Origin: Saliniramus sp050485405
Lineage (GTDB): Bacteria > Pseudomonadota > Alphaproteobacteria > Rhizobiales > Beijerinckiaceae
Length of the DNA: 64,000 nt
Assembly (NCBI GenBank): GCA_050485405.1
Contig: JBJHBI010000004.1
Coordinates: 30,686-94,685 of the forward strand
Direction: 5' to 3'
The position numbers were made by a program, and so were the translations under genes. Shown here piece after piece: positions 1-8,061 of the stretch (its first letter is position 1; every line of letters begins with the position of its first letter). Under the pieces are notes generated by a model. The model saw only the letters and a list, made by a program, of their open reading frames with translations, did no database searches and was not told the origin of the DNA.

Positions 1-2
1 AC

Positions 3-227
3 GTGGTGGACGGCACGCTCTACGTGATCGGCGGGACCGGGCGCGACGGCAAGGCCATCGCGGACAACAACATCCTCGCTCCCGGAAAGCCGTGGAGCCT
101 CGGTCTTGGCGCGGGCTGGAGCCCCGACACACGCGACATGGCCTCCGCCGCCTTCCTCGGCGCCCAGTGGTTTACCGGCGGCATGGCGGGAGCTCAGGCC
201 AACCGCACCGTCTGGGGCCTCGGCTGA
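3..227 (+). CDS. C-terminal fragment of an unidentified protein (truncated by window edge)
   Basis: The reading frame is open from the first bases of the window to a TGA at 225-227, so only the last ~74 residues of a longer protein are visible. The tail is rich in Gly, Ala and Trp (for example WSLGLGAGW and AQWFTGGMAGA), with no signal, membrane segment or catalytic motif that I recognise. It is convergent with the NYN-domain gene, whose stop is 36 bp downstream. I do not assign a family. That it is coding at all is inferred from the frame and alpha-proteobacterial-like codon use. Confidence 0.5.
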   Translation: MVDGTLYVIGGTGRDGKAIADNNILAPGKPWSLGLGAGWSPDTRDMASAAFLGAQWFTGGMAGAQANRTVWGLG

Positions 228-262
228 GCGGCGGTGCGGATGCGGTCCGAAGGATCGGCCGA

Positions 263-1039
263 TTACGGTTTTTGCTTTACCGGGGATTTCTTCTGCGACG
301 GTTTCTGCGGCGACGGGTTCTGCCGGATCCGGATGCCCTTGCCCTCGAGGTGATCGATCTCGAAGGCGTCGGTCTTGCGCACCAATTCGCTGAGCTTGCC
401 GAAACCGAAATTGCGTGGATCGAAATCGGAAGCGAGATTGGACAAGTGTTGACCGACAGCAGCGAGAGACGCCCAGCCGTCATCCGTCTCGATCTGATCG
501 AGGGCACGCCTGATGATCGGCGTTGCCGCGCTCGGCGGCCGGAGCGGCTTGGCTTTGATGCCCGCTACCACCTCGCTGGCCGGCGCATCGGGAAGCAGGT
601 GCTCCGTATAAATGAAACGCCCGCATGCCTGCCGGAAGCTCTCGGGTGTCTTCGCCTCGCCGAAGCCGAAAACATCGACGCCGTGTTCACGAATGCGCGA
701 CGCGAGCCGCGTGAAGTCGCTGTCGGACGACACCAGGCAGAACCCGTCGAAACGCCCGCTATGCAACAAGTCCATCGCGTCGATCACGAGCGCGATATCG
801 GAAGCGTTCTTGCCGGTGGTGTAGGCGAATTGTTGTTGCGGAATGATCGCATGGCGGGCCAGGACGTCGATCCATGCCTTCAATCGCGCGCTGACGAAAT
901 CGCCGTAGATGCGCCATACGCTCGCCTCCCCCAGTTTCGCAATCTCATCGAAAAGACCGTCGACGATCCCGGCGGAAGCGTTGTCGGCATCGATCAGCAC
1001 CGCAAGCCGTGGCGAGCGGGGAAGTGTTTCCGTTTTCAT
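263..1039 (-). CDS. NYN-domain (LabA/DUF88-type) protein with C-terminal OST-HTH/LOTUS-like domain
   Basis: Predicted 258-residue soluble protein. Residues ~10-140 form a NYN (PIN-like) nuclease fold: the acidic metal-site residues are visible as IDADN (D17, D19), GKNASDIALVIDAMD (D81, D87, D90) and SSDSDF (D106, D108). Residues ~165-235 resemble an OST-HTH/LOTUS RNA-binding module, as in many bacterial NYN proteins, and the tail is Lys/Pro-rich. An in-frame ATG lies 12 codons further upstream, but the ATG at 1039 (MKTETL) better matches the family N-terminus. The gene stands alone. Family knowledge suggests RNA cleavage or turnover; the substrate is unknown. Confidence 0.85.
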   Translation of the reverse strand: MKTETLPRSPRLAVLIDADNASAGIVDGLFDEIAKLGEASVWRIYGDFVSARLKAWIDVLARHAIIPQQQFAYTTGKNASDIALVIDAMDLLHSGRFDGFCLVSSDSDFTRLASRIREHGVDVFGFGEAKTPESFRQACGRFIYTEHLLPDAPASEVVAGIKAKPLRPPSAATPIIRRALDQIETDDGWASLAAVGQHLSNLASDFDPRNFGFGKLSELVRKTDAFEIDHLEGKGIRIRQNPSPQKPSQKKSPVKQKP

Positions 1040-1254
1040 TGATGATCGTTTCACTCCCGGCGGCGTCATCTGCAACCTAACATGCCTCGCGCCGCGCAGC
1101 GCGACCGTAATCGCGAAACGTATTTCATGGTGAAGAAATTGCGATCAATCGGAGTTGCAGAACGCTCTTCGATGCCCGCGTGATCGACGTTGCAGCAGCC
1201 GAATGCACGCGTGAATGGGCGAAGCCGGAAGGACGCTCGCACGCTCATGAGATG

Positions 1255-1515
1255 ATCTGCTCAGTGGATGCGGATGGGACTTGAACTGCCACTGCACTTT
1301 CATCAACCGACTCTGGCGATCACTGAAATACGAGTGCGTCTGCATCCATGCTTTTTGAGACCGGCACTGAATAGCGTGCGTGTCTCGGAAACTGAACCGG
1401 CTATGACAATGCCGACCGACCACACTCGGCGCTCCGCGGGCCGCGCCCCGATTGGGCGTATGTACGAAACGGCTTCGAGCGCGAACCGCGCCAACCTTTG
1501 ACAAGCCCCCCCAAC
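1255..1515 (+). pseudogene. Decayed IS3-family transposase OrfB remnant (C-terminal end)
   Basis: This stretch has no intact gene, but reading the + strand in pieces recovers the typical end of an IS3-family OrfB. Bases 1299-1355 translate to FINRLWRSLKYEC and VCIHAF, followed by a stop. A shifted frame from about 1357 gives ETGTE, stop, RACLGN, stop, TGYDNADRPHSALRG, PRPDWAYVRNGFE. Upstream, SVDADG at ~1261 resembles the SMDGxGR segment that precedes the last catalytic Glu. Intact relatives read roughly IERLWRSLKYE, FETGSELRAGL, YYNxxRPHSALGGRTP. Several stops and at least two frame changes mark it as dead. The rest of the 1040-1602 gap shows nothing else I can support. Confidence 0.75.
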
Positions 1516-1602
1516 CCCGACTCTCGGCATGAAGACCAGAACCGGCACCAGCTCGTCCGTTCAGCAAACCCGTCCGACCAGGTGGGGCCGCCTGGATTGA
1601 TC

Positions 1603-2490
1603 CTATGAACGCTCTCCCACGATATCCCTGACCACGTCTTCGACGTGACCGGCGAACATCGCGATGGCGCGGCGGCGGTCGGGCTGGCGCAGATGGGCGA
1701 GCTGGAACTGATGCGTGAAATTCGCCCTGAAGGGACGCCAGGTCAGGCCGTCGATCGCCTCGGCCCGGGCGAGCAGGGAGTTCGCGATGCTCAGGCCGAG
1801 CCCCCGGCGCACGAAACTGCAGGCGGAACTGACCGCCTGCGTCTCGATGAGGATGTTCGGCTTGATCCGCGCCTCGTGGAAGAGCTGGTCGAGCTGCACC
1901 CGGAAGGGACGGTTCCGACCGAGCAGGATCAGGGGCTGATGCGTCAGATCCGCAGGCGTCAATTCGGCTTTCTTCGCCAGCGGATGGTCAGCGGGCATGA
2001 CGACGTCGCTGCCCACCGTCACGAGATCGATCGTCTGCAAGGCGGGATGCTCGACCGGCCCCTTGACGAAGCCGATATCGCAGCGCCCGGAGGCGACGGC
2101 CCCGACGACTTCGTAATATGAGAGTATTTCGGCGAGGAAACGCTGCGACGGCAATTCCCGGTGGAGCCGCTGCAGCGCCGGGCCGAAAATCCGCGTGACG
2201 ACGCCTGCAGGCGCCGCGATCCGCAGTGGCGCGGCCGTGATATCGGCCTTGCGCGAAAGGCCCTCGACACCCGCGAGGGCGCGCTCCACCTCGGGAAGCA
2301 TCAGCTCTGCGGCCTCACGGGCCGTCAGGCGGCCATTGGCCCTGACGAAGAGAGCCTCGCCTGTCGCGGCCTCGAATTCGGCGAGCAACCGGCTGACCGA
2401 GGGCTGGGACACGCCTAGCAATTGCGCGGCTTCGACCGTCGAGCCCGTCTGCATGATGGCCCTGAAGGCCCGCAAGTGGCGCAGCTCCAT
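1603..2490 (-). CDS. LysR-family transcriptional regulator
   Basis: A 295-residue protein of usual LysR length. The N-terminal winged HTH (residues 1-60) reads MELRHLRAFRAIMQTGSTVE then AAQLLGVSQPSVSRLLAEFE, and residues ~90-290 form the periplasmic-binding-like effector domain. It is divergent from the peptide-type ABC operon and CocE hydrolase starting at 2625, separated by 134 bp that contains a T-N11-A dyad (2527-2541). By the usual LysR arrangement it probably controls that operon and itself in response to a transported or hydrolysed compound. The ligand cannot be read from sequence. Confidence 0.93.
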   Translation of the reverse strand: MELRHLRAFRAIMQTGSTVEAAQLLGVSQPSVSRLLAEFEAATGEALFVRANGRLTAREAAELMLPEVERALAGVEGLSRKADITAAPLRIAAPAGVVTRIFGPALQRLHRELPSQRFLAEILSYYEVVGAVASGRCDIGFVKGPVEHPALQTIDLVTVGSDVVMPADHPLAKKAELTPADLTHQPLILLGRNRPFRVQLDQLFHEARIKPNILIETQAVSSACSFVRRGLGLSIANSLLARAEAIDGLTWRPFRANFTHQFQLAHLRQPDRRRAIAMFAGHVEDVVRDIVGERS

Positions 2491-2526
2491 CTATTCGTCC
2501 TGCAAATAGGAATATCGGTGACTCGC

Positions 2527-2541
2527 ATAAGATTGCATTAT
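2527..2541. promoter_or_regulatory. Candidate LysR-box (ATAA-N7-TTAT) between LysR gene and ABC operon
   Basis: A 15-bp imperfect dyad with arms ATAA and TTAT around GATTGCA fits the T-N11-A pattern typical of LysR binding sites. It lies 37 bp upstream of the lysR start and 83 bp upstream of the permease start. The call rests on pattern and position only; such short dyads occur by chance in AT-richer intergenic DNA. Confidence 0.4.
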
Positions 2542-2624
2542 CCGACGGGTGAGTCGATGCTTCTCACAAATGCATGCGAACAAACAGCATGCCGCCGAGA
2601 GGCACGGGAACGAGGAGGCCAGGA

Positions 2625-3599
2625 TTGATCTACGTGATACGACGGTTGTTCCAGGCCGCATTTCTCGCTCTGGTCATGTCGTTGCTCGTCTTTGCGGGGA
2701 TCTACGCGGTCGGAAGCCCGGTCGACGTCCTGATCGACCCCAATGCGACGCAGGCCGAGCGCACCCGGCTGATCGCGCAGCTCGGGCTCGATCGCCCGTT
2801 CTACGAGCAGTACTTCATCTTCCTCGGCAATGTGCTGCAGGGTGATTTCGGCAACAGCTTCGTGTTCAACCGCCCTGCGCTCGGGCTGATCCTCGAGCGC
2901 ATGCCCGCGACGCTCGAACTCGCCTTCGCCGCGATCGTCATCGCCGTCGTGCTCGGCATTCCGCTCGGCGTCTATGCCGGATTGCGCCCCGGGACTGCCG
3001 GGAGCCAGACCATCGTCGCCGGATCGATCCTCGGCTTCAGCGTCCCGAATTTCTGGCAGGCCATCATCCTGATCATGGTCTTCGCCGTCATGCTCGGCTG
3101 GTTCCCGGTTTCGGGACGTGGCGAAGTGGGCGAGTTCCTCGGCATCCGTTCGAGCCTGTTCACGCTCAACGGCCTCCAGCATATCGCCCTGCCGGCCATC
3201 AATCTCGCCATCGGGCACCTCGCTCTCGTGATCCGCCTGACGCGATCGGGGGTGCGCGAGGTGCAGGCGCAGGAATTCATCCGCTTCGCCCGCGCCAAAG
3301 GCCTCACGGAGCGACGCGTGATCCTCGTGCATCTCCTGCGCAACATCCTGATCCCGGTCGTGACCCTCGTCGGGATGTCCTTCGGCGGCCTCATCGCCTT
3401 CGCGGTCGTCACCGAGACGATCTTCGCCTGGCCCGGAATGGGCAAGCTCATCATCGATTCCATCCGCATGCTCGATCGCCCGGTCGTCGTCGCGTATCTG
3501 ATCGTGATCGTCGTGATCTTCATCATTCTCAACCTCGTGGTCGATCTCCTCTATTCCCTGATCGACCCGCGTATCCGGCTGAGTGAGGGACGCTCATGA
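2625..3599 (+). CDS. Peptide/nickel-type ABC transporter permease (DppB-like)
   Basis: First gene of a six-gene operon. I place the start at the TTG at 2625 (then IYVIRRLFQ) because an excellent Shine-Dalgarno GAGGAGG sits at 2612-2618, 6 bp upstream; an upstream in-frame ATG at 2574 has no comparable site. The 324-residue product has the DppB/OppB layout: an N-terminal membrane helix, a periplasmic segment (GLDRPFYEQYFIFLGNVLQG), five further helices, and the cytoplasmic EAA loop around RSGVREVQAQEFIRFARAKG. It would form the membrane pore with the next gene product. The substrate is probably an oligopeptide or peptide-like compound, by family only. Confidence 0.92.
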   Translation: MIYVIRRLFQAAFLALVMSLLVFAGIYAVGSPVDVLIDPNATQAERTRLIAQLGLDRPFYEQYFIFLGNVLQGDFGNSFVFNRPALGLILERMPATLELAFAAIVIAVVLGIPLGVYAGLRPGTAGSQTIVAGSILGFSVPNFWQAIILIMVFAVMLGWFPVSGRGEVGEFLGIRSSLFTLNGLQHIALPAINLAIGHLALVIRLTRSGVREVQAQEFIRFARAKGLTERRVILVHLLRNILIPVVTLVGMSFGGLIAFAVVTETIFAWPGMGKLIIDSIRMLDRPVVVAYLIVIVVIFIILNLVVDLLYSLIDPRIRLSEGRS

Positions 3600-4540
3600 C
3601 GATACCGGGCACACAACCCGCTCCCGTGATCGAGGCGGAGCGGAAGGCCGAGACCCTGATCCCGGCGACGGAGCGCCCCTTCCGGCGGATCGTTCGCGAT
3701 TTCCGCAAGAGCCCGCTCGCGATGATAGGCCTGGGAATGCTGCTGGTCATCGTGCTGGCTGCGCTGTTCGCCCCCTGGCTGACGCCGCAGAACCCGTATG
3801 ATCTGCGCAGCCTCAACATCATGGACAGCCGGCTCGCGCCCGGCGAGGTCGGCTTCACCGGGGCGAGCTACTGGCTGGGCACCGACGGCCAGGGCCGCGA
3901 CATGTATTCCGCCATCCTCTACGGCCTGCGGATCTCGCTGGGCGTCGGGCTGATCGCCTGCACATCGGCCTTGTTCATCGGGCTGACGCTGGGATTGATC
4001 GCGGCCTATTTCGGCGGGCGCACGGATACGATCATCATGCGGATCGTCGATCTGCACCTGTCCTTCCCGCCGATCCTCGTCGCGCTGATCCTGCTGGCCG
4101 TGCTCGGGCGCGGCGTCGACAAGATCATCATCGCCCTGATCATCGTGCAATGGGCGACCTTCGCCCGCATGGCCCGCGCGACGGCCCTGTCGGAGCGGCA
4201 GCGGGAATATGTGGAAGCGGCGCGCAGCCTCGATCTGTCGCACAGCCGTATCCTGTTCGGGCATCTGTTGCCGAACTGCCTGCCGCCGTTGATGGTGCTC
4301 TACACCGTCGAGATCGCGAGCGCGATCGCACTCGAAGCCACGCTGTCGTTCCTCGGCGTCGGCCTGCCCGCAACGCAGCCGAGCCTCGGCCTGCTGATCT
4401 CGAACGGCTTCCAGTTCGTGCTCTCCGGCCAGTACTGGATCAGCCTGTTTCCCGGTATTGCGCTGCTTCTGCTGATCGTGGCGATCAATCTCGTGGGAGA
4501 CCGGTTACGCGATGTCCTCAACCCGAGGAACATCACATGA
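3596..4540 (+). CDS. Peptide/nickel-type ABC transporter permease (DppC-like)
   Basis: A 314-residue inner-membrane protein, second permease of the importer. Its ATG overlaps the preceding stop (ATGA at 3596-3599), implying translational coupling. The N-terminus carries the OppC-type cytoplasmic segment (RRIVRDFRKSPLAMIGLG) before helix 1, and the EAA loop is visible as TALSERQREYVEAARSLDLS. The C-terminal helices end in LVGDRLRDVLNPR, a very common ending in this family. Partners are the DppB-like permease upstream and the two ATPases downstream. Confidence 0.93.
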   Translation: MTIPGTQPAPVIEAERKAETLIPATERPFRRIVRDFRKSPLAMIGLGMLLVIVLAALFAPWLTPQNPYDLRSLNIMDSRLAPGEVGFTGASYWLGTDGQGRDMYSAILYGLRISLGVGLIACTSALFIGLTLGLIAAYFGGRTDTIIMRIVDLHLSFPPILVALILLAVLGRGVDKIIIALIIVQWATFARMARATALSERQREYVEAARSLDLSHSRILFGHLLPNCLPPLMVLYTVEIASAIALEATLSFLGVGLPATQPSLGLLISNGFQFVLSGQYWISLFPGIALLLLIVAINLVGDRLRDVLNPRNIT

Positions 4541-5508
4541 CCTTGCTGCGCGTGGACAATCTGCAAACGCATTTCTTCACCTCTGCGGGCGTCGTGAAGG
4601 CGGTCGATGGTGTGAGCTACGGCGTTGATCGCGGCGAGGTCCTCGCCGTCGTCGGTGAGAGCGGGTCGGGGAAATCCGTCACCGGGCTTTCCATCATGGG
4701 ACTGATCGAGCCGCCCGGGCGTATCGTCGGGGGCTCCATCAAGCTCGAGGGACGCGAGCTCGTCGGCCTGCCGCCCGCGCAGATGCGCAAGCTGCGCGGC
4801 GCACAGATCGCGATGATCTTCCAGGATCCGATGATGACGCTCAATCCGGTCATGCGCATCGACGCCCAGATGATCGAGACCGTCCTCGCCCATCGCGACA
4901 TGCCGCGCGCGCGTGCCTGGGAACTGTGCCGCGACAGCCTCGGACGCGTGGGCATCCCAAGCCCTGACGAGCGCATGAGAGCCTATCCGCATCAGTTTTC
5001 CGGCGGCATGCGCCAGCGCGTGGCGATCGCCATCGCCCTTCTCAACAACCCCAGGATCATCGTCGCCGACGAGCCGACGACCGCTCTCGACGTCACCATC
5101 CAGGCCCAGATCCTCCACCTCATGCAGCGCCTCGTCGAGGAGGACGGCACGGGCCTGATCTGGATCACGCACGATCTGTCGGTGGTGGCGGGCTTCGCCG
5201 ACCGGGTGGCGGTGATGTATGCCGGCGAGATCGTCGAACACGCATTGACCGACGATCTGATCGAAGCGCCCCGGCATCCCTATTCCCGCGGCCTGATCGG
5301 ATCGGTGCCCTCGCGCAATGCGCGGGGGACGCGGCTCGCCCAGATCCCGGGAGGTGCGCCGCCCGCAGTGAATCGTCCCGATGGATGCCGCTTCGCGCCG
5401 CGTTGCGCTTTCCGCACCGCGGGCTGCGAAGCCGAGCAGGAACTGCGCGACGATGTCCGCTGCTGGCGCGCCGACGCCTTGCCACGCTTCATGGAGGCCG
5501 GGGAATGA
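4537..5508 (+). CDS. ABC transporter ATP-binding protein (DppD/OppD-like)
   Basis: A 323-residue ATPase. The open frame extends far upstream, but the true start is the ATG at 4537, again an ATGA overlap with the permease gene. Walker A is GESGSGKSVTG, the signature is FSGGMRQRVAIA, Walker B is IIVADEPTTALD, and the switch His follows in ITHDLS. The C-terminal oligopeptide extension contains the Cys cluster (CRFAPRCAFRTAGCE) that binds an iron-sulfur cluster in some OppD/DppD proteins. It pairs with the next ATPase. Confidence 0.94.
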   Translation: MTLLRVDNLQTHFFTSAGVVKAVDGVSYGVDRGEVLAVVGESGSGKSVTGLSIMGLIEPPGRIVGGSIKLEGRELVGLPPAQMRKLRGAQIAMIFQDPMMTLNPVMRIDAQMIETVLAHRDMPRARAWELCRDSLGRVGIPSPDERMRAYPHQFSGGMRQRVAIAIALLNNPRIIVADEPTTALDVTIQAQILHLMQRLVEEDGTGLIWITHDLSVVAGFADRVAVMYAGEIVEHALTDDLIEAPRHPYSRGLIGSVPSRNARGTRLAQIPGGAPPAVNRPDGCRFAPRCAFRTAGCEAEQELRDDVRCWRADALPRFMEAGE

Positions 5509-6506
5509 CGCCGCTTCTCTCCCTCACGAACGTCTCGAAGCGCTTCTCGAAGCCGCAGGATCTCGTCATCCGCCTCGCGAAGCGGCTGGGTGCGCATATC
5601 CCGGACGAGACGGTCCATGCGGTCGACGACGTGAGCCTCGGCGTCTCCCCGGGCGAGGTCGTCGGGCTCGTGGGTGAATCGGGTTGCGGCAAGTCCACCC
5701 TGGGGCGGATCGCAGCCGGCATCCATGCGCCGAGCGAAGGTGAAATCCGGTGGAAGGGCGAACCGGCGGCGGGCAAGCGTGCCTTCCGGCTCAAGGTCCA
5801 GATGGTCTTTCAGGATCCGATGTCGTCGCTCAATCCGCGCCACAGGATCGACCGCATCGTCACCGAGGCCCCCCTGTTTCATCGCCAGATCGCGCGGCGT
5901 CAGGCGGATGAATTCGCCGCCGAGCTGCTTCGGAAGGTCGGGCTCGATCCGGCTTTCCGCACGCGATACCCGCATCAGTTCTCCGGCGGCCAGCGCCAGC
6001 GTATCGCCATCGCGCGCGCACTCGCGGTCAATCCCGAGATCATCGTCGCCGACGAGGCCGTCAGCGCTCTCGACGTCTCGATTCAGGCGCAGGTCCTCAA
6101 CCTGTTCATGGATCTGCGCGAGGAGCTGGGTCTCGCCTACCTGTTCATCAGCCATGATCTCGGCGTCGTCGAGCACATCGCCGACCGTGTCCTGATCATG
6201 TATCTGGGCCGCGTCGTCGAATCCGCACCGACGGAAGCCGTCTTCTCCGAGCCGCTTCACCCGTATACGCGCGCCCTGCTCGACGAAGTCCCCCGCCTGA
6301 CCAAGGGAAAGCGGCGCTACCACCCGATCAAGGGTGAGATCCCTTCACCGCTCGCCCCGCCCTCGGGGTGCCATTTCCACCCCCGCTGCCCCCTGGCAGA
6401 CGGGGAATGCCGCGTCCATCGGCCTCGACTGCGAAATATCGGGCCCGGTCGCACCGTAGCCTGTCACAAGGTGGCAGTCAGCCAACAGGGAGAGACAGTA
6501 TCATGA
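5505..6506 (+). CDS. ABC transporter ATP-binding protein (DppF/OppF-like)
   Basis: A 333-residue second ATPase starting at an ATG that overlaps the previous stop (ATGA, 5505-5508). Walker A GESGCGKSTLG, signature FSGGQRQRIAIA, Walker B IIVADEAVSALD and the H-loop ISHDLG are all intact. The C-terminal extension has the OppF-type Cys-rich stretch (CHFHPRCPLADGEC). Compared with classical DppF it has an insertion-bearing N-terminus (LVIRLAKRLGAHIPDE), as in other OppF-like proteins. It energises import together with the DppD-like partner. Confidence 0.94.
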   Translation: MTPLLSLTNVSKRFSKPQDLVIRLAKRLGAHIPDETVHAVDDVSLGVSPGEVVGLVGESGCGKSTLGRIAAGIHAPSEGEIRWKGEPAAGKRAFRLKVQMVFQDPMSSLNPRHRIDRIVTEAPLFHRQIARRQADEFAAELLRKVGLDPAFRTRYPHQFSGGQRQRIAIARALAVNPEIIVADEAVSALDVSIQAQVLNLFMDLREELGLAYLFISHDLGVVEHIADRVLIMYLGRVVESAPTEAVFSEPLHPYTRALLDEVPRLTKGKRRYHPIKGEIPSPLAPPSGCHFHPRCPLADGECRVHRPRLRNIGPGRTVACHKVAVSQQGETVS

Positions 6507-8056
6507 CACGCTTATCCCAATTCCTCGGGGCGACGGCCATGTTCGCCCTGATCGCGGGCACTGCCCATGCCCAGTCGATCAATGCCGGCCTCGCGGCGGC
6601 GCCGAGTTCGATGGACCCGCATTTCGCCACCACCGGCCAGAACCAGCAGCTTGCGGCGATCCTCTACGACCGGCTGATCCATATCGACGCCGACGGCGCC
6701 TTCGTGCCCGGTCTGGCGACGGAGTGGGAGGTGTCCGACGACCGGTTGACCTGGACCTTCACGCTACGCGAGGACGTCACCTTCCATGATGGAAGCCCGT
6801 TCACGGCGCAGGACGTGGTCTTCACCTTCGAGCGTATTCCGGAAGTCCCCAACAGCCCCGCGCCCTTCACGCAGCGCCTCGCGGCGATCGAGAGCGCCGA
6901 GGCCGTCGACGACCATACCCTCGTCATCACCACGTCGAGCCCGGCCCCCGGCCTGATCACCGATCTCTCGACGATCTACATCGTCTCGCAGAATGTCGGC
7001 GATGCCGAGAGTGCGGATTTCGACCGGGGCACCGCGGCCAACGGCACCGGACCCTTCCGGCAGGTCAGCTTCAGCCCCGGCGAGCGCCTCGTCGTCGAGC
7101 GCAATGACGATTACTGGGGCGACATCCCCGATCTGGAGCAGGTGACGATCCGCTTCCTCGAAAACGACGCGAGCCGGGTCGCCTCGCTCCAGGCCGGCGA
7201 GGTCGATTTCATCGACGCCGTACCGCCCAACGACCTCGAACGGCTGACCGCCATGGATGCCGTAAGCGTCGTGTCGGCCCCCTCGGCCCGCATGGTCTAT
7301 ATGGGTCTCGACCAGCTCGAGGAGACGACGGTCCAGATCGATCCGGAAGTCGGCAACCCGTTCCAGGATCAGCGCGTGCGCGAGGCGTTGAGCCTCGCAA
7401 TTAACCGGGATGCGATCATCGATCGTATCCAGTTCGGATCCGGCGCTCCCGCGAACCAGTTCGCACCTGCCGGGATCTTCGGCCACAATCCCGATATTCC
7501 GGAAATTCCCTACGATATCGAGCGCGCGCGTGAACTGATGGACGAAGCCGGGTTCGGCGAGGGCTGGTCGATGACCATCCACGGCCCGACGGGACGCTAC
7601 GTCAACGACACGGATGTGCTCCTCGCCGTCGGTCAGATGTGGTCGCAGCTCGGCCTTGAGGTCGAGGTCGAGAACGTGCCCTCGAACGTCTATTTCGGGC
7701 GTGCCACGGATCGCGAATTCTCCGCCTTCATGGTGGCCTTCGGCATCACCACCGGCGAGAGCTCGCTCGCGCTGCGCAATGTTCTGGGCACCTACGATCC
7801 CGATCGCGGATGGGGCTCCAACAACCGCTTCCGCTATTCCAGCGAGGCCTTCGACGCCGCGCTCGCCGAGGCATTCGAGGCCTTCGAGGATGACGAGCGC
7901 GAAGCGGCACTCCAGGAGGCGGCACGGATCGCCGCCGAGGAAGTCGCACTGGTGCCGCTCTACTGGGAGGGCAACAACTGGGCCGTTCGCGGTGAACTCG
8001 AATTCACCCCGAGCCCGGATGGCCGCTCGCTCATCACCAATCTGAGCCTGCGGTAA
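6503..8056 (+). CDS. Solute-binding protein family 5 (peptide ABC transporter periplasmic component)
   Basis: A 517-residue extracytoplasmic binding protein starting at the ATG at 6503, which overlaps the preceding stop by 4 bp. A clear signal peptide (residues 1-22, ending AGTAHAQS) directs it to the periplasm. The SBP_bac_5 fold is recognisable from LYDRLIHIDADGAFVPGLA, the aromatic-rich EVSDDRLTWTFTLREDVTFH, and VREALSLAINRDAI. The gene lies last of the transporter genes rather than first, an unusual order for Dpp/Opp loci. It should capture the substrate for the permeases; ligand class is inferred from family only. Confidence 0.93.
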   Translation: MTRLSQFLGATAMFALIAGTAHAQSINAGLAAAPSSMDPHFATTGQNQQLAAILYDRLIHIDADGAFVPGLATEWEVSDDRLTWTFTLREDVTFHDGSPFTAQDVVFTFERIPEVPNSPAPFTQRLAAIESAEAVDDHTLVITTSSPAPGLITDLSTIYIVSQNVGDAESADFDRGTAANGTGPFRQVSFSPGERLVVERNDDYWGDIPDLEQVTIRFLENDASRVASLQAGEVDFIDAVPPNDLERLTAMDAVSVVSAPSARMVYMGLDQLEETTVQIDPEVGNPFQDQRVREALSLAINRDAIIDRIQFGSGAPANQFAPAGIFGHNPDIPEIPYDIERARELMDEAGFGEGWSMTIHGPTGRYVNDTDVLLAVGQMWSQLGLEVEVENVPSNVYFGRATDREFSAFMVAFGITTGESSLALRNVLGTYDPDRGWGSNNRFRYSSEAFDAALAEAFEAFEDDEREAALQEAARIAAEEVALVPLYWEGNNWAVRGELEFTPSPDGRSLITNLSLR

Positions 8057-8061
8057 GTCCG

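Noticed and set aside
1145..1567. A 140-codon minus-strand frame in the gap before lysR
   Set aside because: The opposite strand carries IS3 transposase remnants, and the minus-strand translation is Arg/Ser-rich with no ribosome site.
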